DNA of 64,000 nt from Diabrotica undecimpunctata (Eukaryota > Arthropoda > Insecta > Coleoptera > Chrysomelidae). How positions within the stretch are numbered: the first letter of the stretch is position 1; each line of letters opens with the position of its first letter. Positions 44,846-57,420 of this stretch are shown in pieces. Made by a program: the position numbers and the translations under genes. The DNA lies in assembly GCF_040954645.1 (NCBI RefSeq), contig NC_092805.1, positions 16,580,741 to 16,644,740 of the forward strand, written 5' to 3'. The notes beneath the pieces are model-generated. The model saw only the letters and a list, made by a program, of their open reading frames with translations. It had not been told where the DNA came from and did not search any database.

Positions 44846-45834
44846 AATTAAAAATCTCCTACAAAAATTATGATCTTCAAAACTAGCTGTGTCACTTAAA
44901 GCTCTTAAACTAATAAGTTACGTCATATTCACTCTTCTTGTTCATTTCCTTGGTGCTAAAACTCTAAGGACATATGAGTTTTGTCAATACCACACATTTC
45001 AAATTGAAGCAATTCAACATGCTTGTGGTAATTGTAGATACTATGATCCTATGAAATATAATAGATAACATTTGATCGCGCACAGTTGTCAATGGATAGA
45101 TAGATAGGTCGATAAAGTATAAAAATTCTATATTATTTGAAAGAGTGTCAACAAAAGAATTTGAAAAAGTTTGTACACATGTTATACATAGTTGAATTTG
45201 AGCAAAGCTCTTACCTTGTAATGTTTGTATAACCCGAATCAATAACGGAAGGAAATCTCGAGAAAAGTTTATGACAACATTTCGTGTTGTTTTCTTTTGC
45301 GAAGTAAATAAAACGTACCCTATTTACCTTAATCCATGTCAAGCCAAACAGCAATTAAAATGAAATATGAAAACCGTCATACAACCCAAGAAGAAAACTT
45401 TAACTATAAATAAAGCAACTTTCCGACCCCATCTGTTTTTCGCTTTTAATTACAAATTTTTTTCTCGGGAATTTGTAAATATACTTACGGCAAAGCAAAC
45501 TGGTATTAGCTAGGTAAATATGTTATCAAATTACATCAAGTCGCTGATTTTTTAAAATAGGTCATTTCTAAGAAAGTTGCTTTATATAAATTTAAAGAAT
45601 GCTTTGGTAAACACTATGTTCTTTGCAAACTGCAGGTATTTAAATTTAATATACAGGGTGGAGATGGTGTTTGGTTTAAATTTTCGTTTCAAAACTTTGA
45701 AAGAACTTATTATGCTACAACCTAACAGTGGTTTTGTATTTTCAAATTTCACAATTTTATTGCTCCTGTTCTTTTGTTTAGCTTTTTCGTTCTTCGGTAG
45801 ATCAACATCTCAAAGGTTTCCAATACTTTAGTAT
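44846..45834. other. No gene recognised
   Basis: AT-rich. Frames at 44964-45242 (-) and 45577-45831 (+) show no family motif. Confidence 0.45.
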
Positions 45835-46330
45835 CTCTGTATGGCTCCAGCTCTCCAATAGATACAGCAATAAGAAGAATGGAGACCTCTATCGAACTGT
45901 ATTCCATACGCCCTGACCTTTACAACATAAATTTGATTTAGGAGTATTCAATCTTAGTTCATATTCTTCGTATGCTTCAGTCACTCTGTTCATGAGTAGT
46001 AGCAACTCTTCTTCTTTGGAGGCAATTAATACCTGGTCGTTTGCGTATCTTCTTTCTATTTCATCCAAAGCTTTTTTGAGAATACATTCAGAGTAGTGGT
46101 TAAAAAGTGGAGGTGATAAAATATACCACTAGGGAGATAGATACCTACAGTGGAACCACGTATGGGGTCTTGGTCATAAATTTCTAACTGTTGCATGACA
46201 CACATAATTTTTGTAGTGATTAATCCGATAAAAGTCCTTCCATAACTTCTATATACAAACCGAGGACCTATTGGTTGCAGGTTGCAGTTTTTATTCCAGT
46301 AGAGAGAAAGTCATCTCGTGTATTCTTGAT
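45835..46330 (-). mobile_element. LINE D RT fragment
   Basis: Minus strand gives LFNHYSECILKKALDEIERR, YANDQVLIASKEEELLLLMN, RVTEAYEEYELRLN. The 'NDQVLIA..EEEL..LMNR' stretch is the RT catalytic region; the motif reads YAND (usual YADD or FADD), so the first catalytic Asp is Asn. Upstream and downstream RT parts are lost or scrambled. Confidence 0.6.
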
Positions 46331-46339
46331 CATTGTGTC

Positions 46340-49300
46340 CCTCCATTCCTTTTTGACTGAAACACCGACGTTAAAAGAGAACGGACTGAGATAGTACTAG
46401 AGCAGGAAAAGTTCGAGAACGGCCCAGACATAACAGTAGATGAGGTATTAGAGGTGATAAAGCGAACAAAGAATAACAAGGCGACAGGTCCTGACGAAAT
46501 ACCTGTAGACATAATACGGTTAATAGAAGAACAGCAAATTGGAATATTGGTCGACTTATTCAATACAATATACAGTACAGGAATCATTCCCAGAGATTGG
46601 CTGATGTCAACATTCATATATATATACAAGTATTTCCACAGTTTTCACTGTATTCCTTCACTCAACCGTTTTCTCCAATTTTTCCTGTTTAGCCAGTCCC
46701 CTTCCTGTAGGTTTCTTCTACTCATTGCTTCGTCCACCTCATCTCTGAAAGATCTTCGGGGTCTGCCTCTCTTTCTTCTTCCTATCGGGCTCCACTCTGT
46801 TATTCTATTTATCCACCGATTTTGGTCTGCTCTTCTGACATGTCCGTACCATGTTAATCTCTTCTGTTCGATGTAGTCTATTATGTCGGAGTTCATTCCC
46901 ATTCTCCTCTTAATCTCCATGTTATTTATTCTGTCTCTTCTTGTTACTCTGCAGCTTCTCCTTAGGAATTCCATCTTATTTTGTTATCTTATCTTGTTGC
47001 TCTTATTTTGTTTTTGGTTTTCTTATTTATTGTCCAATTTTCACACCCATAAGTGAGGATACTTCTTGCCATGGTATTATATATTTTTTTCTTTGTTTTC
47101 ATGCTGATGTTCTTATCCCATAGTACCGGGTTCAATTTTCGTATGCAGTCTCTTGTTTGTCCTAGTCTATTTTTTATATCTTCCTCCGTTGTTCCTTTGT
47201 TTGATATTATGAAACCTAAATACTTATACTTGTCTGTTCCTTTGATTTGTTTACCTTCGTCTATTTCCAGCTGTTTTATTTCTGTATTCTCCGTTGTTAG
47301 GTATTCAGTTTTCTTTAGGTTTATTTCCATCCCATTCTTTGTATATTCCTGCTCCAGTTTTCTCATCATAAAACTGAGGTCATCCTCGTCTTGTGCGATC
47401 ACTATTTGGTCGTCGGCAAAACTTAGCGTATATAGATATTCGTTCCTTACTGGTATACCCATTCCTTCGCACTTTCTTTTCCATGGTTTCAGGGTTTTTT
47501 CCAGGAATATTTTGAACAGGGTGGGGGATGTGGAGCAACCCTGTAGTAGTCCCTTTGTCGTCTTAAATGGCCTGCATATTCTATTGCCCGTTTTGATAGC
47601 TACTTCGTTATTCTTGTAGAGTGCTTTTACCGCGTTTATTAATCTTCGTGGAACTTCGATGTCTTCCATTGCTTCCCATAGCTTGGTTCTAGGTATTGAG
47701 TCATATGCCTTCTTAAGATCCACAAAAGCCAGATGGACGGATCTATTTTTGGCCATTCTTTTTTCTATTAGTTGTTCGACCGTGTAAATGTGATCTAAGC
47801 ATGCTTTCCCCGCTGTGAAACCTGCCTGGTCTTCTCCGATTTTATCTTGTATATATATTTCTAATTTTTCCTTTATGGTCTTTCCATACAGTCTGCCTAT
47901 AGACGATATAATGCTGATTCCCCGATAGTTTTCGCAGTTTTTTCTATTTCCTTTCTTGTATATTGGTGTCATATATGCTTGGGTCCATTCTGCCGGTAAG
48001 TCTTCTCCATTCAGTGCTCTCTCAAACATTTTATGTATCATACGGAATAACTTTTCCGATCCGTTTTTTATCAATTCATTTGGTATTCCGCCGGGGCCTT
48101 CTGCTTTTTTGTTCTTTAAAGTTTTGATCGTTCTTTTTACCTCAGCTAGGCTTAATTCGATTTCGTCATGTGTGTAGATTTCTATTCCGTCTATTTCTGA
48201 TTGTTTGAATTCGGGGCGGTCTTCGGTTACCAATTTTTTATAGTATTCTTGCCATTCGTTTTCTTTGATTTGACCGATCTTGATTTTCTCTGTCTTATTT
48301 CTTTGGAGCGACTTTAAGATGCGCCATGACTCTAAATTTCTCGTTCCTCCTATGTGCTGTTCTATCTCTGTGCATGTTTTTTCCCATCTTTAATTTTTTT
48401 CATTTGCTACTTTTCTTTTCACTTCTTTATTTTTTTTCCTGTATAGTTCCAAGTCCTCATAGTTTTTTGTGTTCAGGTATTTTATATGAAGTTCTTTTTT
48501 CTCTTTTATGCATGTTAGTGTGTCTTCGGTTAATTTCGTAGTTTGTTGGGTGTATTTTTGGTCCACTTCTCCAAGAGCTTCTAGGGCTGCTGTCTTCATG
48601 CAGGTTTTTATGTGTTCGTATGTTTGTTCTAATGATTCATACCGAAACTCTTCTAGCTTTTGGTCTAATCTTCGCTTATATAGGTCTTTTATTGAGTCTA
48701 ACACTATCAAATAAACCAAATGCAAAAGAATGCCAAGACCACCGGATAATAAGCTTAATGAGTTATAGCTCAAAATATTTTTTAAAATTATACACCGGAG
48801 AATACACAACAAACCTGAGCAGGACATAAGTGACACACAATTTGGATTTAGAAATGCACTGGGAACGAGGGAGGCCCTGTTCGCTGTGAATGTACTTGTG
48901 CAAAGGTGCATGGATGTTAATCAGCCAGTATATATGTGTTTCTTGGATTACAACAAAGCCTTCGATAAGGTCAGACATAACCGTTTTATCGAATTACTTG
49001 AAAAGAAAAACTTAGACATAAGAGACATCATGATCATTAGCATGTGATGATCATCAGATCGCTGTGGTAAAAGAAAACAACGTCTTTTCAAATGAAATAC
49101 AGATTGAGAGGGACGTCAGGCAGGGCTGTGTTCTGTCCTCTACTTTGTTCAATTTGTATTCGGAGGAAATAATCCAGGAAGCACTAGAAGAACTAACTAT
49201 GGGAATAAAAGTAAATGGCCGACCAATCAATAATATATGGTTTGCCGACAACACTATTTTATTAGCGGAATGTCTTGAGGATTTACAACAAATGTTTGAC

Positions 49301-50006
49301 AGAATGGTAGAAGTCAGTGAAGAGAACGGACTGTCCCTAAACACAAAAAAGACACAATTTATGGTAATTACAAAAGCCCAACAGCGCCAAGAAAACATAT
49401 CAATACATGGAGAACACATTAAAAAAGTTGAAAAATATAAATATCTGGGTACAATAATTAACGAAAATAATGAGTACACAGAAGAGATTAAGGTAAGAAT
49501 AGGACAGGCAAGAAATTCTTTCAACAAACTGAAAAAAGTACTCTGCAGCAGGGACATTTCAATTTCTTTAAAGATAAGACTTCTGAGATGCTACGTGTTC
49601 TCCGTATTATTTTATGGATTAGAGGCTTGGACATTAAAGAAAGATGTTTCGAAAAGATTAGAAGCCTTCGAGTTATGGGCCCACAGAAGGATATTAAGTA
49701 TAAGTTGAGTGGATAGAGTCACGAATGTCGAGGTGATGAGAAGAATGGGAAAAGATAAAGAGGTTTAAAATACAATTAAAGTCAGAAAACTGCAATAGTC
49801 AGCGTTATAACTTATTGCAATTAATAATGCAAAGAAGAATACAGGATAAAAGGAGTCGCGGAAGAAGACGCATCTCCTGGTTAAACAATTTGAGAGCTTG
49901 GTTTAACTGCACTTCTGCAGACCTCTTTAAAGCAGCGGTATCGAAAGTGCGAATTGCCATGATGGTAGCCAACCTTCTTAGAGGAGATGGCACATGAAGA
50001 AAAAGA
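46340..50006 (+). mobile_element. LINE C RT, split by LINE B copy 1
   Basis: First piece 46340-46628: TVDEVLEVIKRTKNNKATGP, DEIPVDIIRLIEEQQIGILV, RDWLMSTFI. Second piece 48707-50006: SNKPNAKECQDHRIISLMSY, DTQFGFRNALGTREALFAVN, YMCFLDYNKAFDKVRHN, then frame 49064-49708: DVRQGCVLSSTLFNLYSEEI, NNIWFADNTILLAECLEDLQ, EKYKYLGTIINENNEYTEEI, FYGLEAWTLKKDVSKRLEAF. The tail is QDKRSRGRRRISWLNNLRAW, MMVANLLRGDGT (49815-49997). The catalytic motif is FADN, with the second Asp changed to Asn, so the RT would be dead even if joined. Confidence 0.85.
46629..48706 (-). mobile_element. LINE B copy 1, best-preserved RT in the window
   Basis: A 414-codon frame (46989-48233) encodes ELSLAEVKRTIKTLKNKKAE, GPGGIPNELIKNGSEKLFRM, NYRGISIISSIGRLYGKTIK, DQAGFTAGKACLDHIYTVEQ, LAFVDLKKAYDSIPRTKLWE, GLLQGCSTSPTLFKIFLEKT, SFADDQIVIAQDEDD (catalytic FADD intact), YKYLGFIISNKGTTEEDIKN, RSILTYGCENWTINKK. 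The same frame extends upstream to 48705 (IKDLYKRRLDQKLEEF...) with one stop near 48390; a frameshift near 46980 leads to the tail RRADQNRWINRITEWSPIGR, RKRGRPRRSFRDEVDEAM. 5' truncated before the endonuclease. It lies inside LINE C in the opposite direction, between MSTFI and the SNKPNAKEC region. Confidence 0.85.
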
Positions 50007-50254
50007 AGGTTCCAAGATTGTTTCTAAAACAGAACTTGTTCTTGTCATTATCATCCAGCTACAAGGGTCTACTGCTGAACATAGGCCTCTTAGAGCTATG
50101 TTCTACAGTGAACAACCTAGGCTGTTAAGAAAATTTTTAATACATATATGGTTAGGATGATGGCGCAATGATCGCTGCATTGTTTAGCACTTATATTTTG
50201 GTAGCTATTGCGTTTATCATTACAAATGTTGACAGTCACCAGTCTGTTGATATG

Positions 50255-50405
50255 TGTCCTCTTCTTCGTTAAGAAATTTGATTACTTCGTCGGATATTTC
50301 ATTTGATCCGGATTTTTTTCTCTTATTTACTATTTTTATAGCTCTTTCCAACTCATAAAGGATATTGTTGCTCCAGTCTGTATATTTTCCATTTGAGGTT
50401 CATCC
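50255..50405 (-). mobile_element. Possible LINE fragment, pre-RT linker
   Basis: Minus strand gives LERAIKIVNKRKKSGSNEIS and DEVIKFLNEEE, resembling 'L..AIK.LKN.KS.GPDNI..ELIK.L.EE' that precedes LINE RT. Only about 45 codons. 50007-50254 between LINE C and this piece is unassigned. Confidence 0.4.
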
Positions 50406-51054
50406 ACTACACATACTTAAAACCTTGTATATTTGTATAAAAAGAACCATATTTAATAATTACTCGATCCTCTGACCAGTTGACTAAGGACTAAAAAATA
50501 CATACAACTTCATATTTATTTATAGTAAATAGAGTAATTATAGAACACAATAATGTTTTAAAATTTGTTTATTCTTGAAATTATACATAAGGAGGATATT
50601 CACATACTTCACTTCGCATGATTTTACATCACTTTGTTCTAATTAAGTTTATTTGGCCGCCATGTTTTATAAAATAATGACTTATCATTGTTATTACGTT
50701 TTTGTTAATTAATATGCCAAAAATATATTTGGGTCGACAGTCTTGCCCATAATTCTTACAATAAAAAAATTAATTGGACATCCTCCTTTAGTCATTTTTA
50801 TTAATTAATTTTTGGATAATGTTCTAAATACCCTGTGTATAAAAATATGAGAGATTATTGACATTGAAAGCGTGAATCATGTTACATAAACCTTAAAACC
50901 AACTAAATCATCTATATGTTAATTATTGTTAAATTTACTTATAAGTTCTGGTTATTTCTCCCTTGTAACTCATTTATTTTAATTGTGATAACTTAGCATT
51001 TATTGAAACATCAAATTTAATCAGATTCGTTTCTTTTTGTAACAATTCTGTAGG
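50406..51054. other. No gene recognised
   Basis: AT-rich, no coding signal. Confidence 0.5.
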
Positions 51055-51560
51055 GTCCAGTGTAACACTTTCTTCTAAGGATTGGAATTATTTTTGTCGT
51101 CTTGACCAACTTCTGAAATCAAAGGACACAATATTTGATCTATGACTACTTGATCATGAAACTTCATATAACTTCACCAAAAAGTCTTGTGCCCTTGATA
51201 AAAGCTTGCAACTTTCTTAAGAGACGTTTAAGAATTTCTTCTGTATCAGTAGGTACTTGTTTTGCCGATATATATATCTACCTTATGTGATTAAGCATTT
51301 CATACCTTTGCTGTTGCCTTTTGTGTTCTGCTATACGTTTTTTAAAATTTCTACCAGTTTTACCGATGTAAGTTTTCGGACAGTCGCCACATTTAAGTTT
51401 GTATACACCACTGTGTAAATGCTTTTTGTTTTAGCACTTGTTCTTATTATATTTGTTTAAGTTGTTATTTGTTCTGAAAGCTGGTGTTATTTCTGTATTT
51501 ATTATGTGTTTGGATATTTGTGTTCATATCTTGCCTGCATATGTAATCGAGCAGAAGGTA
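51055..51560 (-). pseudogene. Penelope-like element, GIY-YIG endonuclease relic
   Basis: Minus strand reads FRTNNNLNKYNKNKC.NKKH, then HSGVYKLKCGDCPKTYIGKT and GRNFKKRIAEHKRQQQRYEM. VYKL....KTYIGKTGR..KKR..EH is the GIY-YIG nuclease core (V-Y and Y-I-G motifs, catalytic Arg region). The upstream 'F.TNNNL' stretch is the linker that follows the Penelope RT. The downstream part is frameshifted (RLLRKLQAFIKGTRLF). RT domain absent. Confidence 0.75.
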
Positions 51561-53569
51561 CAGAGTTTTTTTTGTGGTGGAAATACTAATTTCAGGGCTT
51601 TCTTGTGTAGTTTTTGAAGAAGAAGAGTGAACTTAAGTAATAATAGGGCTCTACATGTTAAAAATTCAGTTATTATTACTTAATCAAAACTTCTTATCCT
51701 ACAACTATATCACCATTACTCAATATTTTAGCTAAATAGTGCCATGTTGCAACTGCAACCTCAAACACTACAATGCACAACTCTAATCATACCCTAACCT
51801 TTAATTAATAATAATTTGTCCAAAACTTATCTCCAACAAAATATTAATTCATATTTACACCCAAGTAATTCAACTGTTCAGCGGCATTTAGATATTGACT
51901 TAGATATTGATTCGTAACTCCACCACCAATATATTACACTTACACCATTTATTTTGCTCGTTTTCTATATCTAATACACTCTTACATACATCAATTCTTA
52001 ACATGTCAGTCTGTAATAATATCGAATCCAGCATCTTGCACATATCTGATTTCCTATTCCAGGCACTAAATGTTAAGTGATAAAAACATATTATTTTAAT
52101 TTTTTAACTCTTCACCCTTGAATCAGATATATGTATAGATGGTTGCCTACCCACAATCATAACTTTGATCTAACTTCAATCCAGCCACAACAATACCTAT
52201 ACTACATGTCTTCCAATAAACTTTCAGGGTAAATAAAATTTTTAAATGAATATACTTTTTATAAAGGAATTTTTTTAAATAAAAATTTTTGTGATTCGTC
52301 GTTTACAGTTAACTACGGAAATTCAGTTTCCTTGTGGAGATTATATTGTTCTTTTTGGGACACGTTGTATATGTATCCGTATGTCGAGCTCCACATTTAT
52401 TCAAATTTATCTAATTTAGCCAGTAGTTGTGCCAATTTATCAAGCAGTTAAAGTTTTATGTGGTCCAAATTGCCGCATCCGTTTTTAAATCGGCCACTTA
52501 GTCACTTTTTTAACCGATCGCGACATGTCCACAGAGGAATAGCAACAGTGATGTCGACAGCACTCTACAAACCGATATCGATATAAATTTTATTAAAGAA
52601 AGTAAACACACCGTTTTTAAAACAGTTACAGTTATTTTGATAATGTTAAATATTGTTCTGAATCTATTTTCTTGTAGCATATTTATTTGGAAACAAATAA
52701 TATAAATTTTAAAATTTTTAAATGTTTAAGTTTTAACTGAAATTGTGGTTAATTAATTTCCATTAAATATTGTATATAATGCCAAGTTCACAGGTCATAT
52801 GTAATAATACAACATGTAATAACTGTTAAAATGATAGTATTTTCGTTAAATAAATATTTACTTTATTCAGATTTACCGTAGTGAAATTTAAATATGACAG
52901 TATATTGAATGTTTAATTGAAAGCGTAACAAAGAAAAACTTGATGCTTGCGGTTTATTATTTTTAAATTTGTGTAAGTGACTGGAAATATCAGACAACAC
53001 CCATAACACCTCTATAAAGAAACATTTAACGAACGAACAAGTGTTTTTCTAGCCCGTCGCACTATGAAAATATTGTGCCAGGGATAATTTGTTGATATTA
53101 ACCGTGATAATGGTTTAGAAACGAAAACAGACACTGTTTGAAGTGTACAATGTGGTTGTCAATAAGCCAATGTTTATTTTAGATTCTATTGCTTTTTAAA
53201 ACCTTCCAAAGGCGTGTAACATTGGGATATCAAAGGGTAACTAAAATTGTAAGAATTATTGTAGAAAATATTAGAGGAAAAAAAGATTGTTTATGTTTTC
53301 TGATGACTGTTTTTGTCAATATAATGTGATATATTTTTTCATATAACCAAATCAGATTTTTATACAGTTTTATTAGGAACATATTCCCGACTGTAAACAA
53401 TCGCACCTGAAAGTCAAACAGGGTCGTACTGAGGTGTATCATATGATTTTTAAAAATATTTATTTCTTGAAACTAAGAATTGCTTGAAGTTTGAAAATTT
53501 AATGTTCATTGAAGAAAAATGTGCTAACATAAAATATTCATTAACAAGATAACATAACAAAGTAAAGTA
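51561..53569. other. No gene recognised
   Basis: Two kilobases of AT-rich DNA without a recognisable protein. The patch at 52470-52580 is GC-richer (contains ACCGATCGCGACATGTCCAC) but no frame is supported. Confidence 0.45.
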
Positions 53570-54190
53570 GCATCATCATAAGTTTTGAGGGACAAGTCAT
53601 TAAAAGACTTGACCCACGTGTGGCAGATTAAGAGTGCGGATGGAAGAGTGTTAAGAACCGATATTGAAATAAAGCAAATATGGTATGAGTACTTTAGAAA
53701 GTTGCTACATGAATAACACCAGAGGAGAGACAGGGGATGCCGGATCCCAAATGAGAATGTGATAGCGCGGATAACGAGAGATGAAGTTGTCGAGGCGTTA
53801 AATAGGAGGAAGAACGGTAAGGCAGTAGGACCTGATGGAATACCTGTGGAGGTTTGGAAGGCTCTAGGAGAGGAAGGGGTTGATATTTTGTGGCAAATAG
53901 TGAGTAGGATATATGATGAAGATGCCCAATGCATGGAGAGAGAGAATGTCTATTCTCATTCAGGACTATAAAAACTATAGAGGGATAAAGTTAATGTCGT
54001 ACAATAAAAATTTGGGAGAGAACTGTAGCAGAGGTTAAGAAAAGAGGCATCGATAGAAAAAGAACAGTTTGGGTTTATGCCAGAAACGAGGACAACGGAT
54101 GCCTTGTTTGCGTTGAGACAATTGATAGAGAAATACAGCGAGAAGAAAAAAGAGCTACATTTGATATTTATTGATTTACACGCTACAATG
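53570..54190 (+). mobile_element. LINE H RT N-terminal fragment (RTE-like)
   Basis: Reads DLTHVWQIKSADGRVLRTDI, EIKQIWYEYFRKLLHE, then frame 53759-53971: ARITRDEVVEALNRRKNGKA, VGPDGIPVEVWKALGEEGVD, and by frameshift EASIEKEQFGFMPETRTTDA, LFALRQLIEKYSEKKKELHL, IFIDLHA. The 'IKDQDG.VL.....I...W..YF..LL' and 'QFGFMPGR.T.DA.FALRQL.EK' blocks are typical RTE-type RT. It stops where the first catalytic motif (DLEKAYD) should begin. Confidence 0.75.
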
Positions 54191-54355
54191 TGAATATACT
54201 CAGACTGCGCACTTTGGACCTGTAAAATGACAATAACTCTAGCTTCAGGCGATAAATCATATTTAATAGTGTCTTGGCTAATAAGAAGGCGAATACTTGC
54301 TGAACACGTGTGTGTCAGGCCTTGAAAATTTGGTTATAGTTGGAAATATGCAATA

Positions 54356-55998
54356 CAGGGCCGCCGCTAAGGTATTGGCCGCCCGTGTGCAACTTAATAT
54401 TTGCCGCCCCCCTTCCAACACTTTAGACATACATACTATTATTTAAAGAAATGTGCAGAATCCTAATATCCCATCCCAATATCCTAATTTAAACGTCCAT
54501 TATCCTAATTTAATAACCATGATCCAACGTAAAGAATATGTATATCCTAATTTAAACGTCCATTTATTTAAAATAAACCGTGAATAGAAACATAAACACA
54601 TAAAAAAACTAAAAACGCACTTTTCGGGCTTTCGTCTCGGAAAACTTTTTGACAATATCTTTAATGTCCAATGTCGCACACACTTCATGTTCTATAGATA
54701 ACATTGCAGAAAGCAGAAACACATCTTGCTACAATTGTTATTTGTTCTACGTGCGCCCCAATGTTTTTTCTCCACTTCATATAATTTTTGAGGAGGAGCA
54801 GAGTCAACTGTTAATCCTTTTTTTAATGCTGTAGATAGTTTAAACAGTTTTTGAGAATATTTTATATGAGCTGCACCGGATTCATGTCTTTTTAAAATAA
54901 TAGCTAAATGTTGCCAGTCACTTACCCCATTAATTCTACTAAGTAATTGTCGGCTGCTTTCATCACAACAAAACAGTTTAAAAGGTGCACAAAAAACACT
55001 ATTTAGTGATAATGAGTAAAGTAACCACGGGCAATGAATTTGGTATTGATTAGCTAATGTGCGATAATAATAAGTTTCTTATACTTTACTATTATTTGTA
55101 TCTCTGGGGAAGTTAATTTTTGTAATTTGCTGAGGAAAATTTTCAACAACAAATTGAACTTCACTTGGATTCATATTTGCAGGCCATTTTCCGGGATGAT
55201 TCCAGATTAACTGGAACATTAATTGTTCTATCTTGGTTGGTGGTTTCAGGTTCAGGCGTTTCAGCATCAGCACTCGCACTATCGCTATTATTGTCATCAA
55301 ATCATCCGTCTCTATCCGCAGGAATATTCAATTGTTTGGTACTTTTTTCTAGGGTTTGGACTTCGCTTGAAGTTGAAGGTCCTAAATTTATATCCGAGTC
55401 TTCTATATTTTCATGTATGTTTTTCATCAAAAATGATTCCAGTGCACCGCTAAGTTTTTTTTTCTCCTCAGTTTTTGCCTCTTTTATTTTTCTATATTAA
55501 AAACCTGAAAGTCGTTTTCTTTTTCTTTCTAATATTTTGAAATTATTACTTAAGAACGAAGCCGGGCGAATTTAACAAAATAAATCCAAAAACACTGCAA
55601 ATAAGTTGTCCAAATAATGTTTCTCCAAATAATATGTAGCCGTAACGCGTATACGAATAAAATTGCTCTGATCTCGACGTTACTTCGAAATACAGTACCT
55701 ACTATGCAAAAGAAACGGGTACACTACTATATTTTACAAACAAAATCGTTTATCAAAAGCGTGTCTAAATTCATCGAATCCTCAACTAAGACTGAACATA
55801 AGACATAATAACCCATCTATAAACATAACCATAGAAACAATATTATAACAGAAACTTTACAACCATTTGCCTAAATTCTTGCAAAGTATTTACGTGTGAA
55901 ATCTCAAATAACTAAAGTCCGAAAGCCGCCAGCCGCTTTGAATTAAAAAGTATTCCCGAAACTGCTTTATGACTGTTCCTGCAAAAGGGCGGCAGTTC
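54356..55998 (-). mobile_element. hAT element with 8-bp TSD, internally deleted
   Basis: The left end CAGGGCCGCCGCTAAGG is preceded by ATGCAATA (54348-54355); the right end, containing GGGCGGC, is followed by ATACAATA (55999-56006), an 8-bp duplication with one mismatch. Minus-strand coding: PADRDG then WPANMNPSEVQFVVENFPQQ, TYYYRTLANQYQIHCPWLLY, FCAPFKLFCCDESSRQ and SDWQHLAIILKRHESGAAHI (the TTF-type zinc finger of hAT transposases), KLSTALKKGLTVDSAPPQ. After a deletion come SAMLSIEHEVCATLDIKDIV and KKFSETKARK, the C-terminal end of the hAT domain. The catalytic middle is missing. Confidence 0.8.
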
Positions 55999-56229
55999 AT
56001 ACAATAAATAATATTTTCTGACATTTTTTTTAGATAAGGATGAAAAAAAGAAGTATACATGATAAATGAAACGCATTTAAGTATTACCACGTACTGAATA
56101 ATTATTATTGTTTGGAATATTAGAGTTCACAGAATTATCTGAATCATTACTATTTAATTATTTGAATTTATTTTCGTTACTGGCCTAATTATTATGAATG
56201 CATGTTTAGTAATGGATCAAAATCAAATG

Positions 56230-56470
56230 AATATACAAGTCGTGCCTTTTATCACTATGAGGAAAACTACGAGTATCACAAAAATATATTCTACCAAAAG
56301 AAGAAGAATGGATTTATACTGCAGAAACAGCAGCAATCATGCAGGATATGAAATATTTAATATATATTAGGTTCGAATTATGACAAATTTATATTTACAG
56401 ATAGCAAAAATGCAGTAGACAAACTTAAAAATGCAAAAATGAGTAGATGAATAAACCACATTGACCCTAT
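56230..56470 (+). mobile_element. LINE RNase H fragment
   Basis: Frames give LPKEEEWIYTAETAAIMQDM, then YDKFIFTDSKNAVDKLKNAK. 'YTAE..AI..A' and 'FTDS..A' are two of the catalytic blocks (Glu and Asp) of the RNase H domain in I/R1/Jockey-type LINEs. Only about 70 codons with a frameshift. 56007-56229 shows nothing. Confidence 0.55.
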
Positions 56471-57420
56471 GGATCAATAAATCATAAATTCTGAAATTAC
56501 ATAATGAGATTCACGTTTGCTACCGAAAAAATCATTTTTTTTTTAAATTTCCAGCCTTTTTATACTATTTTTTATAACACTAAAAACACTTTTGTGAAAT
56601 ATTCGTTATAAAAACTTTATATGCTTTTATACCAGTAATAAAAGAAGTAATTATACCTTTAATAAAGCTTTACAGCATCTCTATAATTCAAACAATTTAA
56701 TGTATACTTTGTACAAACAGTGTGTGAAATTACCTGAGCACTTTGTCCTTTTTTTATGACTTCAATGAAGCTACAGATAAAACCAAGTCGATAAAAAAGT
56801 CTTCTACACATGTTACAAACCAGAACCTACTATTTACACCTGCTGCTATCTTGATAAATATCCGTTCAAGGTCACCGATGAAATATAAAAGATACATTTA
56901 CAGATGGTGGTAAGTGGTAGAGTGTGCTTGTAAAATAGAACATTAATTATGTGTTTTGTAGAAATATAATGAGCGGTTGTTGGTGGTTCACAGTTACAAA
57001 TTTATTTGGTGTGTATGTGTGTACCTACGGGTTGAACATTTTTGCAAAAATATATTCGCCACTGTAACAAATTTCTGCAGTTTTTTAGAAAAATTTTACA
57101 TTTCAGTTTCACTACCGAACTTATTGCACTCCAATTAACGACATACTACAGGAATGTCTCATAAAGATACTTCACAAATTTGATGTACAGCTGGGTCCTA
57201 AAAAAACTACTCGTTCGTGGTACGACTCGTAGTAAGATTTGATCATTTTGAGCAGTGTATTTGATTGGTCCGACATTTTATATATATTTATTATGACAGA
57301 GAAATAATAAAATGAACATGTTAATTCATAAATTGTGATAATTATTAATAAGGTGCTTTAAGGTTGAATGCTCGAATAAATGAATTTTAAACAAATAAAA
57401 GGCAGATATCGAGCACAGTT
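56471..57420. other. No gene recognised
   Basis: AT-rich; no supported frame. Confidence 0.5.

Noticed and set aside
47053..47619. 188-codon plus-strand frame with hydrophobic stretches
   Set aside because: Antisense shadow of the 414-codon LINE B RT; hydrophobic composition comes from complementing A-rich coding sequence.
56900..56930. Possible micro-exon between TTTACAG and GTAAGT
   Set aside because: Only a few codons, no fringe similarity; likely chance splice-like sites.
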